A stretch of DNA of 64,000 nucleotides, from NCBI RefSeq assembly GCF_019175385.1, contig NC_083348.1:44662950-44726949 (forward strand), in the 5' to 3' direction. Below the pieces are notes generated by a model. It worked only from the letters and a program-made list of their open reading frames with translations. It had not been told where the DNA came from and searched no databases. Within the stretch, counting starts at the first letter, position 1. Each line of letters begins with the position of its first letter. The position numbers were made by a program, and so were the translations under genes. This DNA is from Lycium barbarum. Lineage: Eukaryota; Streptophyta; Magnoliopsida; Solanales; Solanaceae. Of this stretch, positions 21,590 to 35,207 are shown in pieces.

Positions 21590-24500
21590 TTTCACGACCC
21601 AGCTCCAGGGGCCACGACTGGTGCCCTATTTGGGCACCCCAAACAAACTCACATGCTAACTCGTCATATTCTAATTTAACTCAGATCTCGTGTCAATTAT
21701 TTTAAACATATTTGAAGTCAAATATTATCTTAAGCGGTCACGCGTACCAAAAAGATCATATCGGTACAAAAGGGGCGGCGGAATACACATCGCCGATCAT
21801 ATGTACATATGCGAACACATGGGCCATTTTGGCCGCCATAACAAACAGGACAGCATTAAGATGCAAATCAGAAACAAAACGAACACACATAGGACCCATG
21901 ACCCACATATATGACTACAGGCCTCTACAAACCAAAACGGAAACGAATGTCGGGACAGGGCCCCGCCGTACCCCAAATAGCCAAATATACATAAATATAT
22001 ACATGACAGAGATATGTACCAAAATATGAGCTCCGAATCAAAAGGAGCACTCTGTAGTAGCAGAAAGTGTGGCCTACAGTGGCGGATCACCAACGTCTGT
22101 ACTTGCGGGCATGAAACGCAGCCCCCCGAGGAAAGGGGGTCAGTACGAAAGATGTATTGAGTATGTAAAGCATAGAGTACAAAAATTCAAACCATAACCA
22201 TAATAAAGGTACAGAAAGGGAATACCGAATCAGCATATCAAAACTGGTACGGAAATCATATGTACATAATGCAAATACAAGAAATCATGCATAAGGCTCA
22301 GGAACGTGGTCGCCACTCCGACACTGGCGCCACAACACAGCATACTCCGGAAAGTTTCAAATCTCCGTACAACCCCGAACATAACATATCATCACACACA
22401 TCATATCATAAGCCATATCACAGCATAACTCCATAGACGGAACCCGGCCCTATGGCGAGGTCTCGGGAACCGTAACACAGCATACTGCCGAATATATCAT
22501 AGTGCGCACGATCACAAAAACCGGCCCGGGAACCGGCGAACGATATCATAACAATGGGCACGAGCAGAGTAGTGCGGAAACTAATGCAATTTACATATCA
22601 AAACATTTAGAGAACTGGATATAATCATATGACAACCCGTTAGGCAAACTAGTCCGGACAACTGACCAATACGGAGTTTATCTCACAAAAGTACTTCTGA
22701 AATCGTATTAATAGTTCAAAATGTAAATCAGAATATCATAGAGTAATCAAAACATTATTCTTTAATAGCTAGAGTCATAAGTAAAAGTCTCTTTCCGATA
22801 TCGTACAAAGATAAGTCTATTAGGGCAAACGAAGGAGTTTCAGAGTTAGTGGGCCTACCTCGGGTCAAGTCGAGGTGGCGTATGTGATTTACGAACATTA
22901 GGCCCTATGAAGTCACCTATGAAAGTTTCAAGGGGATTCGGTTATGTTCATGACAATTATGGATATTTGAACATTTCTTTCCAACAAAACAAAGGTTCTA
23001 ATTCAATTCTGCTGAATGAAATAATACCAAAAGTAAACTCAGGTTTCTACGAACGGAATAATCCCCGAGGCTCAAATCCAAACCTAGTACATCTAGGACA
23101 TGCCAAAAGAAGGAAAGGAATAACTTTACATACCTTTTCCGCCTCCTATACGTCTCCAAAATCAAGTCTCAAGTTCGCCAAAATCTACAATTTGGTCACA
23201 TTTACCAATTGTGAGTTATAGCTTCTAAGAATTCAACTTAAATTCATATTTTTCTACCGAAATTTCGGCAGCACCTCCCCTATAAATTCAACATCCCCGA
23301 GAATTTGCTCGGCCAAAAATATCAACAACAACAACACCACAATACCAAGAGCATCAATAATCATCACAGAATATATTATAACACAACTATTCTTCATTTC
23401 TACATAGTTCAACAACTTCCATTCCAACTTCACAATTTCAAGCTAATATCAACATTTCCATATTCATTTGCTAATTCAAGATCATTCAAACATAATTCAA
23501 TAACATTTCAAGCAATGCTCATGGATTCAAGCATTCCCGCCAATTCCATATTCTATCCAAAACCTCCACAATTGTAACAAAACTACCAAATCACATTGTC
23601 TTCTTCCAAAATCAATAACAATAACAATAATTCACATTCTAACATCTTACTTTCGTAATTACATATAACTATATAAAATCACATTAAAATGACATAATCT
23701 TCTACAATCAATTTCCATGCCAACTTAACCCATTTAACCTTCATTTACATCATAAGGGTCACAACTAACATATTAAACAAAATTAATTCATTTTTCATTC
23801 CACCACTATGCACCACACGACCAACACCCCCCTTTTTTTTCACTTCAACCAATTTCATTCAACTTTCATCTCCAATACAAAAATCCACAATAACCACAAC
23901 TAAAATACGACAAAAATTCAACTCATTCCATCTATACATTAATACCCATATACGACTATATGCATATATGTACACCCAATATGCAAACTTCTATATTCTC
24001 ATGATTTCTACTCATATCTACCCACTACAATATAGGTAAGCCTTCATAACATAACTTAAAGGGATTAATTCTTACCTTTTTCTTCAAACTTCAACTTGCC
24101 GCAACGTAGTCTTCTCGCTCAACTAATTATACCGCGTTGGAAAGCGTCCTGAGCTTAACAAGAATTCAAGAAGAGTAAGATTTTTGGATTGAAAGTTGAT
24201 GGCTAGAAATTGTTTTTCTTTTCCTTGGTACTCGGCCGAATGGCCTTTTTCTTTTGTTCTTGGTCTCTCTTTGATTTTATCTTCTTGAAACTTCTATTTA
24301 GAGATATATATATGACAAGCCCCTTTAATAAATTATCACATGGGTAATTAATTTATGGGTTGGGCTAGCACATGGCCGACCACCCTTAGCAAATTGGGCC
24401 TAAATTTTTCTTTTATTGTGTTGAGCCCAATTCATTACAAATCTTATTTTGTAATTCCCGAACTAATTTTCCAAAATTCCAATTTTTCCCCTAGCCTTCC

Positions 24501-24631
24501 TCAACACTTCCTCACTAATATTTTTCTTTCATGAACAACTCATATGTTGAATAAAATTAATTATGACCTTATTTCTTACAAGTCAACATTATTTCAAATT
24601 TTCCAAATACGCAAAAACACGGGATATAACA
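21590..24631 (-). mobile_element. Solo LTR C (3,042 bp, minus strand)
   Basis: TTAAC flanks both ends (21585-21589, 24632-24636). It starts TTTCACGACCC, so the usual TG has become TT, and ends GGGATATAACA. The minus-strand start TGTTATATCCCGTGTTTT matches that of the LTR of element F, so C and F are one subfamily. It contains the triple-hairpin element (22097-22169), the CCGAG stem plus GAAATTTC core (23254-23310) and a donor-like TTCTTACCTTTTTCTT near 24070. Confidence 0.9.
22097..22169 (-). other. Triple-hairpin LTR element, solo LTR C
   Basis: Minus strand. The first stem carries one mismatch (CAATAC with GTACTG); the second (CCCCC/GGGGG) and third (CTGCG/CGCA) are kept. Confidence 0.55.
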
Positions 24632-24636
24632 TTAAC

Positions 24637-26196
24637 ATGTTGGTTACCTGAAGTTTGCTTCTCACTAGTCGCTGATCATGAAACCTCACGGAACTCTGTC
24701 GTATCACTTAGTCCATTTCTGTAGGCTTCCTTCTTTAAGCTACTCAACAATCACACCACATCTAAAATATGCAAGAAAACAACACCACAATCCATATCGA
24801 CCCAAGAAATCCCCAAGATGTACCTTATTCTTATCGATTCTCAATCAACTATACCTTTTCTTGACTCTTCAATTCCTCAATTTCTATCAGTTCACATACA
24901 CCGCCATTGTCTGACCATTACTCAAACCCACTTAGTAGTCTATCACATAACCATAAGTCTCACACACTAGCTGAATTACACTTGAAGATAATAGTAGGCC
25001 ATGTACTCTATACATTATAGTTTTTCCTTAACTCACTCACTCTAAACTGAAAACACTCTAAATCCAGCATATCACACAAATAGTCTCACTAATGTCCTCT
25101 TACCTCAATTATCGAATTTGAACACCTCTAACCACTCGCACGTCAATCTTTTTTTTTTTAATTCAATCACATAAGCTGAGTAATAACACCACTAGTAGCG
25201 GGACCTAGTCAAATTTACATAAGGAATACAAGGCCCTCAACCTTAGTCCAATATTAGGTGTAACACTTGATGAACTCTCCGGAGTACTAAACTTTTTAAC
25301 TGGCCCGACACTCATAATCGTTCCATTCAACAACCACTGACCTCTATCAGCCCATGACACAACTGAACATACCAACTCATCCATAAACTCTGAAGCCTAC
25401 TCTACACTGTACTATCACAGCCAAGCTCTCACATCATTAACTCTTACTTCAACAATTTCCTTTCTGTCCTTAACCTCGAAGACACCAATCAGCCTCATCG
25501 GTCAAACCCCTTACTGTACGTCATGATATGGTGTCCCCACAATCTAACACTACTTAAGTACCCATATTTCATTTCAAATAACGTTTTTCACTATCAACCA
25601 ACAAACACTCAAATCCACTTGATCCTCTAAACTAATCATCCATCTAAGCCAAACTAACCACAAAATGATATTATTATTTCTTCTCAAAACTAAGTGAAAC
25701 AACTAGTAACTCCTCAAGTCATTAACCCATCGCATATGCTCATAATTGAAGTCATTTCTATCCGTCGATTACTAGCTCCCCAAAAGCCTACAACTCAGTC
25801 AAATTTACCGATCAAACAATGCGTCCATAACATTCTCTTCATAGCAGATCAGTCCTTTAACGTTAATGATCCCATAACAAGAATGACCCTTAGCACTAGT
25901 CACAATCTTATCCTGACAACCATGTCAGATACAAATTTTTCCCTTACCAATCTCATGAAAAGTAGTCATGTCTAAGATATTCTATGAAGTATCACTACGC
26001 CACAAGCTTTCCACAAAAGACTTCCTTCATGTCTTTATTGTCAACTTCTCTTCTTTATTACACGCGATCACAATACGTTTTCCCAAATTCGATGGTCATT
26101 ACTGAACTTACACTTATCCTCACATATCGACGTCTGATACTCTACCGCTAAATCATCGACCCGCCATTGGTGCACTAGTGTCATGCACACAATCAT
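24637..26196 (-). other. Element D internal region, part 2
   Basis: About 1.56 kb between solo LTR C and cluster T. I see no gag-pol motifs on either strand. The last five bases, ATCAT, are the left duplication of T. Confidence 0.5.
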
Positions 26197-27071
26197 TGTC
26201 ACGACCCAACCCCCGTGGACCATGACTAGAGCCCGAACTGGGCACCCGTATACGAACCTGTTACATATAATCAAACTGAATCTATGAATAGTATAGAAAC
26301 ATGCAGAAGAACTCCAACGGTTCATAACGTCGCCATATATGTATATTCAGATAAACTGTCTCCCGAGGAGTCACAACTGATCAAATCATAAAGGGATACG
26401 CAAGCCAACAAGGCTGCCACTACACATCAACATCATGTCATATGCAAGCCGACAAGGCTGCCACTACAGACGGACATCATATCATAGCACATCGGATACG
26501 CACAGCTGAACAGAACTTATACACCACCCACACATATGTCTACAGACCTCTAAGAGTATGAATAGCGACATATGACGGGACAGGGCCCCGTCGTACCCCT
26601 GGATAAACATACGTATATATCATAAGATTTGTACCAAAAGTCTAAACTCCGGAACAACGGAGCTCTCTAAGACAGCTGAATAGAAGTCCTATGCTGAAGA
26701 GTCACCAAACCGACTATCTGTACCTGCGGGCATAAAACTCAGCCCCTCGAAGAAAGGGGGTCAGTACGGAATATGTACTGAATATATAAAGCATGAAATA
26801 CAGTAAAAAGGATCATAACTGAAATAAGGAGCACATAAAACAAGTACAATGTCCGGAATACCAAAACACTTGCCTTTGAAACATAAATCATGCATGTCAA
26901 TATCATATATCATACCCGGCCCATTATGCGACTCGGTGATATAATAATATCATCATCATATACACATATACCGTACCCGGCCCTCTAGTGAGGGACTCGG
27001 TGAATAAAGTCATCATATGCCCTCCTGGCCGCCATAACATATCATTATATCATCATATATGAACCGGGTAC

Positions 27072-27072
<1 letters not shown>
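26197..27072 (-). repeat. Inverted LTR arm of cluster T
   Basis: It is the reverse complement of the LTR 3' part. Bases 26197-26400 match the end of the last unit (43789-43996), and 26400-27072 match 27443-28081 in inverted orientation at very high identity by eye. It includes the triple-hairpin element in reverse (26718-26790). Confidence 0.8.
26718..26790 (-). other. Triple-hairpin LTR element, inverted arm of T
   Basis: Minus-strand copy with intact CAGTAC/GTACTG. The third loop is altered (TTTTATGCC), and the second stem and the third-stem edge are weakened by substitutions. Confidence 0.5.

Positions 27073-27158
<86 letters not shown>
27073..27158. repeat. (TA)n microsatellite, about 86 bp
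   Basis: Uninterrupted TA dinucleotides at the fold of the first palindrome of cluster T. Such tracts extrude cruciforms easily and are prone to breakage and template switching. Confidence 0.95.
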
Positions 27159-27161
<3 letters not shown>

Positions 27162-27405
27162 TTGATGATATGTTATGGCGACCAGGAAGGCATATGATGA
27201 CTTTATTCACCGAGTCCCTCACCAGAGGGCCGGGTACGGTATATCATACCCGGCCCATTATGGGACTTGGTGACATAATCATATCATCATCATATACATA
27301 TATACCATACCCGACCCTCTAGTGAGGGACTCGGTGAATAAAGTCATCATATGCCCTCCTGGCCGCCATAACATATCATTATATCATCATATATGAACCG
27401 GGTAC

Positions 27406-27408
<3 letters not shown>

Positions 27409-27442
<34 letters not shown>
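27409..27442. repeat. (TA)n microsatellite, about 34 bp
   Basis: TA repeat at the fold of the second palindrome of cluster T. Confidence 0.95.
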
Positions 27443-27445
<3 letters not shown>

Positions 27446-28081
27446 ATGTTATGGCGACCAGGAGGGCATATGATGACTTTATTCACCGAGTCCCTCACCA
27501 GAGGGCCGGGTACGGTATATACGTATATGATGATGATATGATTATGTCACCAAGTCCCATAATGGGCCGGGTATGATATATGATATTGACATGTATGATT
27601 TACGTTTCAAAGGTAAGTGTTTTGGTATTCTGGACATTGTACTTGTTTTCTGTGCTCCTTATTTCAATTATGATCCTTTTACTGTATTTCATGCTTTATA
27701 TACTCAGTACGTATTCCGTACTGACCCCCTTTCTTCGGGGGGCTGCGTTTCATGCCCGCAGGTACAGATAGTCGGTTTGGTGACTCTTCAGTATAGGACT
27801 TCTATTCAGCTATCTTGGAGAGCTCCGTTGTTCCAGAGTTTAGACTTTTGGTACAGATCTGATGATATATACGTATGTTTATCCAGGGGTACGACGGGGC
27901 CCTGTCCCATCATATTTCGCTATTCGTACTCTTAGAGGTCTGTAGACATATGTGTGGGTGGTGTATAAGTTCTGTTCAGCTGTGTCTATCCGATGTGCTA
28001 TGATATGATGTCCGTCTGTAGTGGCAGCCTTGTCGGCTTGCATATGACATGATGTTGATGTGTAGTGGCAGCCTCGTTGGA
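27443..28081 (+). repeat. Truncated plus-strand LTR segment of T
   Basis: It has the LTR 3' half including the triple-hairpin element, then stops at GCAGCCTCGTTGG, about 207 bp before the natural LTR end, where the next unit begins. Confidence 0.8.
27695..27767 (+). other. Triple-hairpin LTR element, T segment before unit 1
   Basis: All three stems are intact (CAGTAC/GTACTG, CCCCC/GGGGG, CTGCG/CGCAG). Confidence 0.6.
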
Positions 28082-29757
28082 TGTTATACCTCGTATATTT
28101 ATACGTCGAGTTATTCGCAAAAGAATCGACGCGAGTTAAAGACAGAATTCTTCTCGGACACGGAATAGAAATCATTAATTTTCAATTTTAATTAGAACAT
28201 AAATTATTTATAAATTGTATTTAGTGTAAAAACATTATTATTGGAGATTAGGATTTAATTAATTGTGATTAGATTATTAGGTGGGAATTAGTAATTAATT
28301 AAAATTCATTAAAGTTAATTACAAAGTGGGCCCCACCCGATTTGTTTTTTTTTTTAAAACAAATCATCAATTGTAGGACACATAAGGGGGCACGTGTAGG
28401 GCTTGGAAGCCTCATATATATGTATCATCAATGAGTCATTAATCAGCATAGTTGAATTAAGAACAAGCAAAAGAAAAGTTGGAAGAAAAAAAAAAAGCTC
28501 TCGGCCATGGAGGTTTTGGCTGAGAATTGAGAGAGTGAGGGAGATGAATTGAAATTTCAAAGTGTTATACACATTCAAGGATTGCAACATGAATTTATTC
28601 TTGGAGTCAAGCTGATTAAGGTAAGATTTGATCCCTTTTTATACACATTTTGGAGACAATTTAAACTTGTATAGATTTGTAGATATGTGATGAATATAAG
28701 AAGTTGTAGATGTTGGTGTTGAATTGTAAATTGAACCGTGTAGGGGGCTGTTCTAATTAGGCGTGGTAAATTAATTTTAAGTTGCATTGTAGTTGTTGTT
28801 GTTGTCATGGATTATATGGTGAAGAAATGAAAAGAATTAGAAAGTCAAGGTTGAAATTGTTGTTATATGAAAATTGTCGATTGAAATGGATTTAGAAAGG
28901 TTGTTGGGTTGTTAGAATTGTTATGGGCTGAATTGTGAGAATTATATATATATTTCCGTTGTTGGTATTTCTGTGTTAACAGGAGAATAATTGGAAATTC
29001 GGGTTAGGCGAATATATAGGGGAAATGCTGCCCGATTTTCGTTAAATCCTTAATAATGAAAAACACTAAACGAGAATGTATAAGTTAAAGAATAAGTTAT
29101 ATAAGAGATGGGCTACGGATTTATGAACTAGAAAGTATAGTTACTAACGATAACGTTACTCTTATATTAAATAGGCTAAAAGAGTGACGAGACGAACGGG
29201 TTACAAATAGCCGCTAACAGGTATGTGAAGCTGTCCCTTCTTTCTTTTGGCATGTCTTAGATCTAAGTGATGAATGATATGAACTTTGGGGTAACTCTAT
29301 TCATAAGTTCCGAATGTGATTTATAATTCTTATTCACTTCTTGATGTTAAAACTCTCGAGTGATTGAGCCTCCCTCTTCATTTTCCTATACGTTGGATAA
29401 TAGTCGATATGTGTATAAGCTCCTATCTCTAGAAACTCTACGATAACGGATGTCCTTGACTTCGATAAGCTGTTTCATACTATATTGACATATGTCTATG
29501 GTTCCTAAGGCCCTTTTGATATGATCTATAATGACATTCGAGGGTAACTTTATATGATTGTCGCTATTGATACTCATGTGTTAATCCCTTCTTCTTATTC
29601 TGTTTGAGTCTTGATAATGTTTTAAATTGCATATGGTTTCTCAATACTCTGCTCGTGCGTGCCTCAATATGTCTTTCACTGTGTCCCGGGCCGGGTATGT
29701 TATCGTGCACAGTTTCACTACATTCTTCACCGAGTCCCTCACTAGAGGGCCGGGTAC

Positions 29758-29791
<34 letters not shown>

Positions 29792-30438
29792 ATATGATGA
29801 TCTGTTATGGCGGCCAGGAGGGCATATGATGACTTTATTCACCGAGTCCCTCACTAGAGGGCCGGGTACGGTATATATGTATATGATGATGATATGATTA
29901 TGTCACCGAGTCCCATAATGGGCCGGGTATGATATATGATACTGACATGCATGATTTATGTTTCAAAGGCAAATGTTTTGGAATTCTGGACATTGTACTT
30001 GTTTTCTGTGCTCCTTATTTCAGTTACGATCCTTTTTACTATAGTTCATGCTTTATATACTCAGTACATATTCTGTACTGACCCCCTTTCTTCGGGGTGC
30101 TGCGTTTCATGCCCGCAGGTACAGATAGTCGGTTTGGTGACTCTTCAGCATAAGACTTCTATTCAGCTATTTTGGAGAGCTCCGTTGTTCCGGAGTTTAG
30201 ACTTTTTGTACGGATCTTATGATATATACGTATGTTTATCCAGGGGTACGACGGGGCCCTGTCCCGTCATATTTCGCTATTCGTACTCTTAGAAGTCTGT
30301 AGACATATGTGTGGGTGGTGTATAAGTTCTGTTCAGCTGTGTCTATCCGATGTGCTATGATATGATGTCCGTCTATAGTGGCAGCCTTGTCGGCTTGCAT
30401 ATGACATGATGTTGATGTGTAGTGGCAGCCTCGTTGGA
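28082..30438 (+). repeat. Tandem LTR unit 1 of cluster T (2,357 bp)
   Basis: It starts TGTTATACCTCGTATA as a true LTR start. It contains a donor-like AAGGTAAGATTT at about 28618, ATATAGGGGAAATGCTGCC (29014-29032) and a short (TA)n tract at 29760-29789. The triple-hairpin element is at 30052-30124. It lacks the last ~207 bp of the LTR and passes directly into unit 2. A short ATG frame in a good start context (GGCCATGGAGG near 28503) ends after seven codons. Confidence 0.85.
30052..30124 (+). other. Triple-hairpin LTR element, T unit 1
   Basis: Intact first and third stems. The second stem has one substitution (GGGGTGC). Confidence 0.6.
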
Positions 30439-32109
30439 TGTTATACCCCGTATATTTATACGTCGAGTTATTCGCAAAAGAATCGACGCGAGTTAAAGAC
30501 GGAATCCTTCTCGGACACGGAATAGAAATCCTTAATTTTCAATTTTAATTAGAACATAAATTGTTTATAAATTGTATTTAGTGTAAAAACATTATTATTG
30601 CAGATTAGGAATTAATTAATTGTGATTATATTATTAAGTGGGAATTAGTAATTAATTAAAATTAATTAAAGTTAATTACAAAGTGGGCCCCACCCGATTT
30701 AAAAAAAACAAATCATCAATTGGAGGACACATAAGGGGGCCCGTGTATGGCTTGGAAGCCTCACATATATGTATCATCGATGAGTCATTAATCACCATAG
30801 TTTAATTAAGAACAAGCAAAAGACAAGTTGGAAGAAAAAAAAACAAGCTCTCGGCCATGGAGGTTTTGGCCGAGAATTGAGAGAGTGAGGGAGATGAATT
30901 GAAATTGTAAAGTGTTATACACATTCAAGGATTGCAACGTGAATTTATTCTTGGAGTCAAGTTGATTAAGGTAAGATTTGATCCCTTTTTATACACATTT
31001 TGGAGACAATTTAAGCTTGTATAGATTTGTAGATATGTGATGAATATAAGAAGTTGTAGATGTTGGTGTTGAATTGTAAATTGAACCGTATAGGGGGCTG
31101 TTCTAATTAAGCGTGGTAAATTAATTTTAAGTTGCATTGTAGTTGTTGTTGTTGTCATGGATTATATGGTGAAGAAATGAAAAGAATTAGAAAGTCAAGG
31201 TTGAAATTGTTGTTATATGAAAATTGTCGATTGAAATGGATTTAGAAAGGTTGTTGGGTTGTTAGAATTGTTGTGGGCTGAATTGTGAGAATTATATATA
31301 TATTTCCGTTGTTGGTATTTCTGTGTTAACAGGAGAATAATTGGAAATTCGGGTTAGGCGAATATATAGGGGAAATGCTGCCCGATTTTCGTTAAATCCT
31401 TAATAATGAAAAACCCTAAACGAGAATGTATAAGTTAAAGAATAAGTTCTATAAGAGATGGGCTACGGATTTATGAACTAGAAAGTATAGTTACTAACGA
31501 TAATGTTACTCTTATATTAAATAGGCTTAAAGAGTGACGAGACGAACGGGTTACGAATAGCCGCTAACAGGTATGTGAAACTGTCCCTTCTTTCTTTTGG
31601 CATGTCTTAGATCTAAGTGATGAATGATATGAACTTTGGGGTAACTCTATTCATAAGTTCCGAATGTGATTTATAATTCTTATTCACTTCTTGATGTTAA
31701 AACTATCAAGTGATTGAGCCACCCTCTTCATTTTCCTATACGTTGGATAATAGTCGATATATATATATAAGCTCCTATCTCTAGAAACTCTATGATAACG
31801 GATGTCCTTGACTTTGATAAGCTATTTCATTCTATATTGACATATGTCTATGGTTCCTAAGGCTCTTTTGATATGATCTATAATGACATTCGAGGGATAC
31901 TCGATATGATTGTCGCTATTGATACTTAGGTGTTAATCCCTTCTTCTTATTCTGTTTGAGTCTTGATAATGTTTTAAATTGCATATGGTTTCTCACTACT
32001 CTGCTCGTGCATGCCTCAATATGTCTTTCACCGAGTCCCGGGCCGGGTATGTTATCGTGCACAGTTTCACTACATTATTCACCGAGTCCCTCACTAGAGG
32101 GCCGGGTAC

Positions 32110-32111
<2 letters not shown>

Positions 32112-32177
<66 letters not shown>
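32112..32177. repeat. (TA)n microsatellite in unit 2
   Basis: About 66 bp of TA repeat, directly after GGGCCGGGTACGG. The unit 1 and unit 3 tracts are at 29760-29789 and 34511-34555. Confidence 0.95.
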
Positions 32178-32179
<2 letters not shown>

Positions 32180-32446
32180 ATGACGATATGATTATATGTT
32201 ATGGCGGCCAGGAAGGCATATGATGACTTTATTCACCGAGTCCCTCACTAGAGGGCCGGGTACGATATATTTGTATATGATGATGATATGATTATGTCAC
32301 CGAGTCCCATAATGGGCAGGGTATGATATATGATATTGACAAGCATGATTTATGTTTCAAAGGCAAGTGTTTTGGTATTCTGGACATTGTATTTGTTTTC
32401 TGTGCTCTTTATTTCAGTTTTGATTCTTTTTACTGTATTTCATGCT

Positions 32447-32518
32447 TTATATACTCAGTACATATTCCGTACTGACCCCCTTTCTTCGGGGGGCTGCGTT
32501 TCATGCCCGCAAGTACAG
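32447..32518 (+). other. Triple-hairpin LTR element, T unit 2
   Basis: Intact stems, except that the closing base of the third is changed (CCCGCAAGTACAG). Confidence 0.6.
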
Positions 32519-32832
32519 ATAGTCGGTTTGGTGATTCTTTAGCATAGGACTTCTATTCAGCTGTCTTGGAGAGCTCCGTTGTTCCGGAGTTTAGACTTTT
32601 GGTATAGATCTTAGGATATATACGTATGTTTATCCAGGGGTACGACGGGGCCCTGTCCCGTCATATTTCGCTATTTGTACTCTTAGAAGTGTGTAGACAT
32701 ATGTGTGGGTGGTGTATAAGTTCTGTTCAGCTGTGTCTATCCGATGTGCTATGATATGATGTCTGTCAGTAGTGGCAGCCTTGTCGGCTTGCATATGACA
32801 TGATGTTGATGTTTAGTGGCAGCCTCGTTGGA

Positions 32833-34508
32833 TGTTATACCCTGTATATTTATACGTCGAGTTATTCGCAAAAGAATCAACGCGAGTTAAAGACGGAATC
32901 CTTCTCGGACACGGAATAGAAATCCTTAATTTTCAATTTTAATTAGAACATAAATTGTTTATAAATTGTATTTAGTGTAAAAACATTATTATTGGAGATT
33001 AGGAATTAATTAATTGTGATTAGATTATTAAGTGGGAATTAGTAATTAATTAAAGTTTATTAAAGTTAATTACAAAGTGGGCCCACTCGATTTGTTTTTA
33101 AAAAAAAACAAATCATCAATTAGAGGACACATTAGGGGGCACGTGTAGGGCTTTGAAGCCTCACATATATGTATCATCAATGAGTCATTAATCACCATAG
33201 TTGAATTAAGAACAAGCAAAAGAAAAGTTGGAAGAAAAAAAATACAAGCTCTCGACCATGGAGGTTTTGGCCGAGAATTGAGAGAGTGAGGGAGATGAAT
33301 TGAAATTTCAAAGTGTTATACACATTTAAGGATTGCAACGTGAATTGATTCTTGGAGTCAAGTTGATTAAGGTAAGATTTGATCCCTTTTTCTACACATT
33401 TTGGAGACAATTTAAGCTTGTATAGATTTGTAGATATGTGATGAATATAAGAAGTTGTAGCTGTTGGTGTTGAATTGTAAATTGAGCCGTGTAGGGGGCT
33501 GTTCTAATTAGGCGTGGTAAATTAATTTTAAGTTGCATTGTAGTTGTTGTTGTTGTCATGGATTATATGGTGAAGAAATGAAAAGAATTAGAAAGTTAAG
33601 GTTGAAATTGTTGTTATATGAAAATTGTGGATTGAAATGGATTTAGAAAGGTTGTTGGGTTGTTAGAATTGTTATGGACTGAATTGTGAGAATTATATAT
33701 ATATTTCTGTTGTTGGTATTTCTGTGTCAACAGGAGAATAATTGGAAATTCGGGTTAGGCGAATATATAGGGGAAATGCTGCCCGATTTTGGTTAAATCC
33801 TTAATAATGAAAAACCCTAAACGAGAATGTATAAGTTAAAGAATAAGTTCTATAAGCGATGGGCTACAGATTTATGAACTAGAAAGTACAGTTACTAACG
33901 ATAACGTTACTCTTATATTAAATAGGCTAAAAGAGTGACGAGACGAACGGGTTTCGAATAGCCGCTAACAGGTATGTGAAGCTGTCCCTTCTTTCTTTTG
34001 GCATGTCTTAGATCTAAGTGATGAATGATATGAACTTTGGGGTAACTCTATTCATAAGTTCCGAATGTGATTTATAATTCTTATTCACTTCTTGATGTTA
34101 AAACTCTCGAGTGATTGAGCCTCCCTCTTCATTTTCCTATACGTTGGATAATAGTCGATATATATATAAGCTCCTATCTCTATAAACTCTACGATAACGG
34201 ATGTCCTTGACTTCGATAAGCAGTTTCATACTATATTGACATATGTCTATGGTTCCTAAGGCTCTTTTGATATGATCTATAATGACATTCGAGGGATACT
34301 TGATATGATTGTCGCTATTGATACTCAGGTGTTAATCCCTTCTTCTTATTCTGTTTGAGTCTTGATAATGTTTTAAATTGCATATGGTTTCTCACTACTA
34401 AGCTCGTGCATGCCTCAATATGTCTTTCACCGAGTCCGGGGCCGGGTATGTTATCGTGCACAGTTTCACTACATTCTTCACCGAGTCCCTCACTAGAGGG
34501 CCGGGTAC

Positions 34509-34558
<50 letters not shown>

Positions 34559-34716
34559 GATATGATGATATGTTAAGGCGGCCAGGAGGGCATATGATGA
34601 CTTTATTCACCGAGTCGCTCACTAGAGGGCCGGGTACGGTATATATGTATATGATGATGATATGATTATGTCACCGAGTCCCATAATGGGCCGGGTAAGA
34701 TATATGATATTGACAT
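32833..34716 (+). repeat. Tandem LTR unit 3 of cluster T, first part
   Basis: Starts TGTTATACCCTGTATA. It is interrupted at the GACAT duplication (34712-34716) by element H and resumes at 43301. It carries a (TA)n tract at 34511-34555. Confidence 0.85.
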
Positions 34717-35207
34717 TGTTATATCCCGTATTTCGCACATTCGGATATTTCAATGTGGTCGTGGTAGGTTAAGGGCAAGACTATGTTCCAACATTATTTT
34801 AATATACAAGTTGTTTATTAGTATAGAAATATTGAGAAAGGTTAAGGGTAAAAAGAAAAATTCACAAGAGGGTTCATGGTAATATTGTGAAAGGCTAGGG
34901 GAAAAATGGGAATTTCGCAAGTGGTCTTGAAAGCCCTATGTGGCCGTGTGGCATGTGATATATATATATATAGATATATACAAAAAAAAAAAAAAAGAGG
35001 AAGAAAGAAAAGAGTGATGACTAACCAAGATTAAGTCGTCTTTTTAATTTAAGAAAATTAGAGAAACTTCGAGAAAGAGGACATGTGTCCTCATTCTATT
35101 TGATGAGATTAATTATATATATATGGACAAAGGCTTGTATAACAAGACATAACCTTCCTATACAAGTTCAAGAAATTTCAAGAAAGAAATCATAGGAGCA
35201 TTCGGCC

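Larger units (their letters stand above)
26918..27560. repeat. Palindromic centre of cluster T
   Basis: A block of about 190 bp (TACCGTACCCGGCCC, GAGGGACTCGGTGAA, GCCCTCCTGGCCGCCATAA, ATGAACCGGGTACGG, then (TA)n) occurs twice directly, at about 26968-27158 and 27300-27442. Each copy is followed by its own reverse complement. The result is two nested snap-back structures with the (TA)n tracts at their folds. Confidence 0.75.
30439..32832 (+). repeat. Tandem LTR unit 2 of cluster T (2,394 bp)
   Basis: A near copy of unit 1. The length difference is almost fully explained by the longer (TA)n tract (32112-32177 against 29760-29789). Confidence 0.85.

Noticed and set aside
20189..26196. A host gene in the long stretch around solo LTR C
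   Set aside because: Only short frames with no domain are seen, and the flanking primer site and LTR pair place the stretch inside element D.
27013..27222. Open frame with a long Ile-Tyr repeat
   Set aside because: It is simply a translation of the (TA)n microsatellite; the same holds at 29564-29854, 31956-32191, 34355-34622 and 38797-39128.
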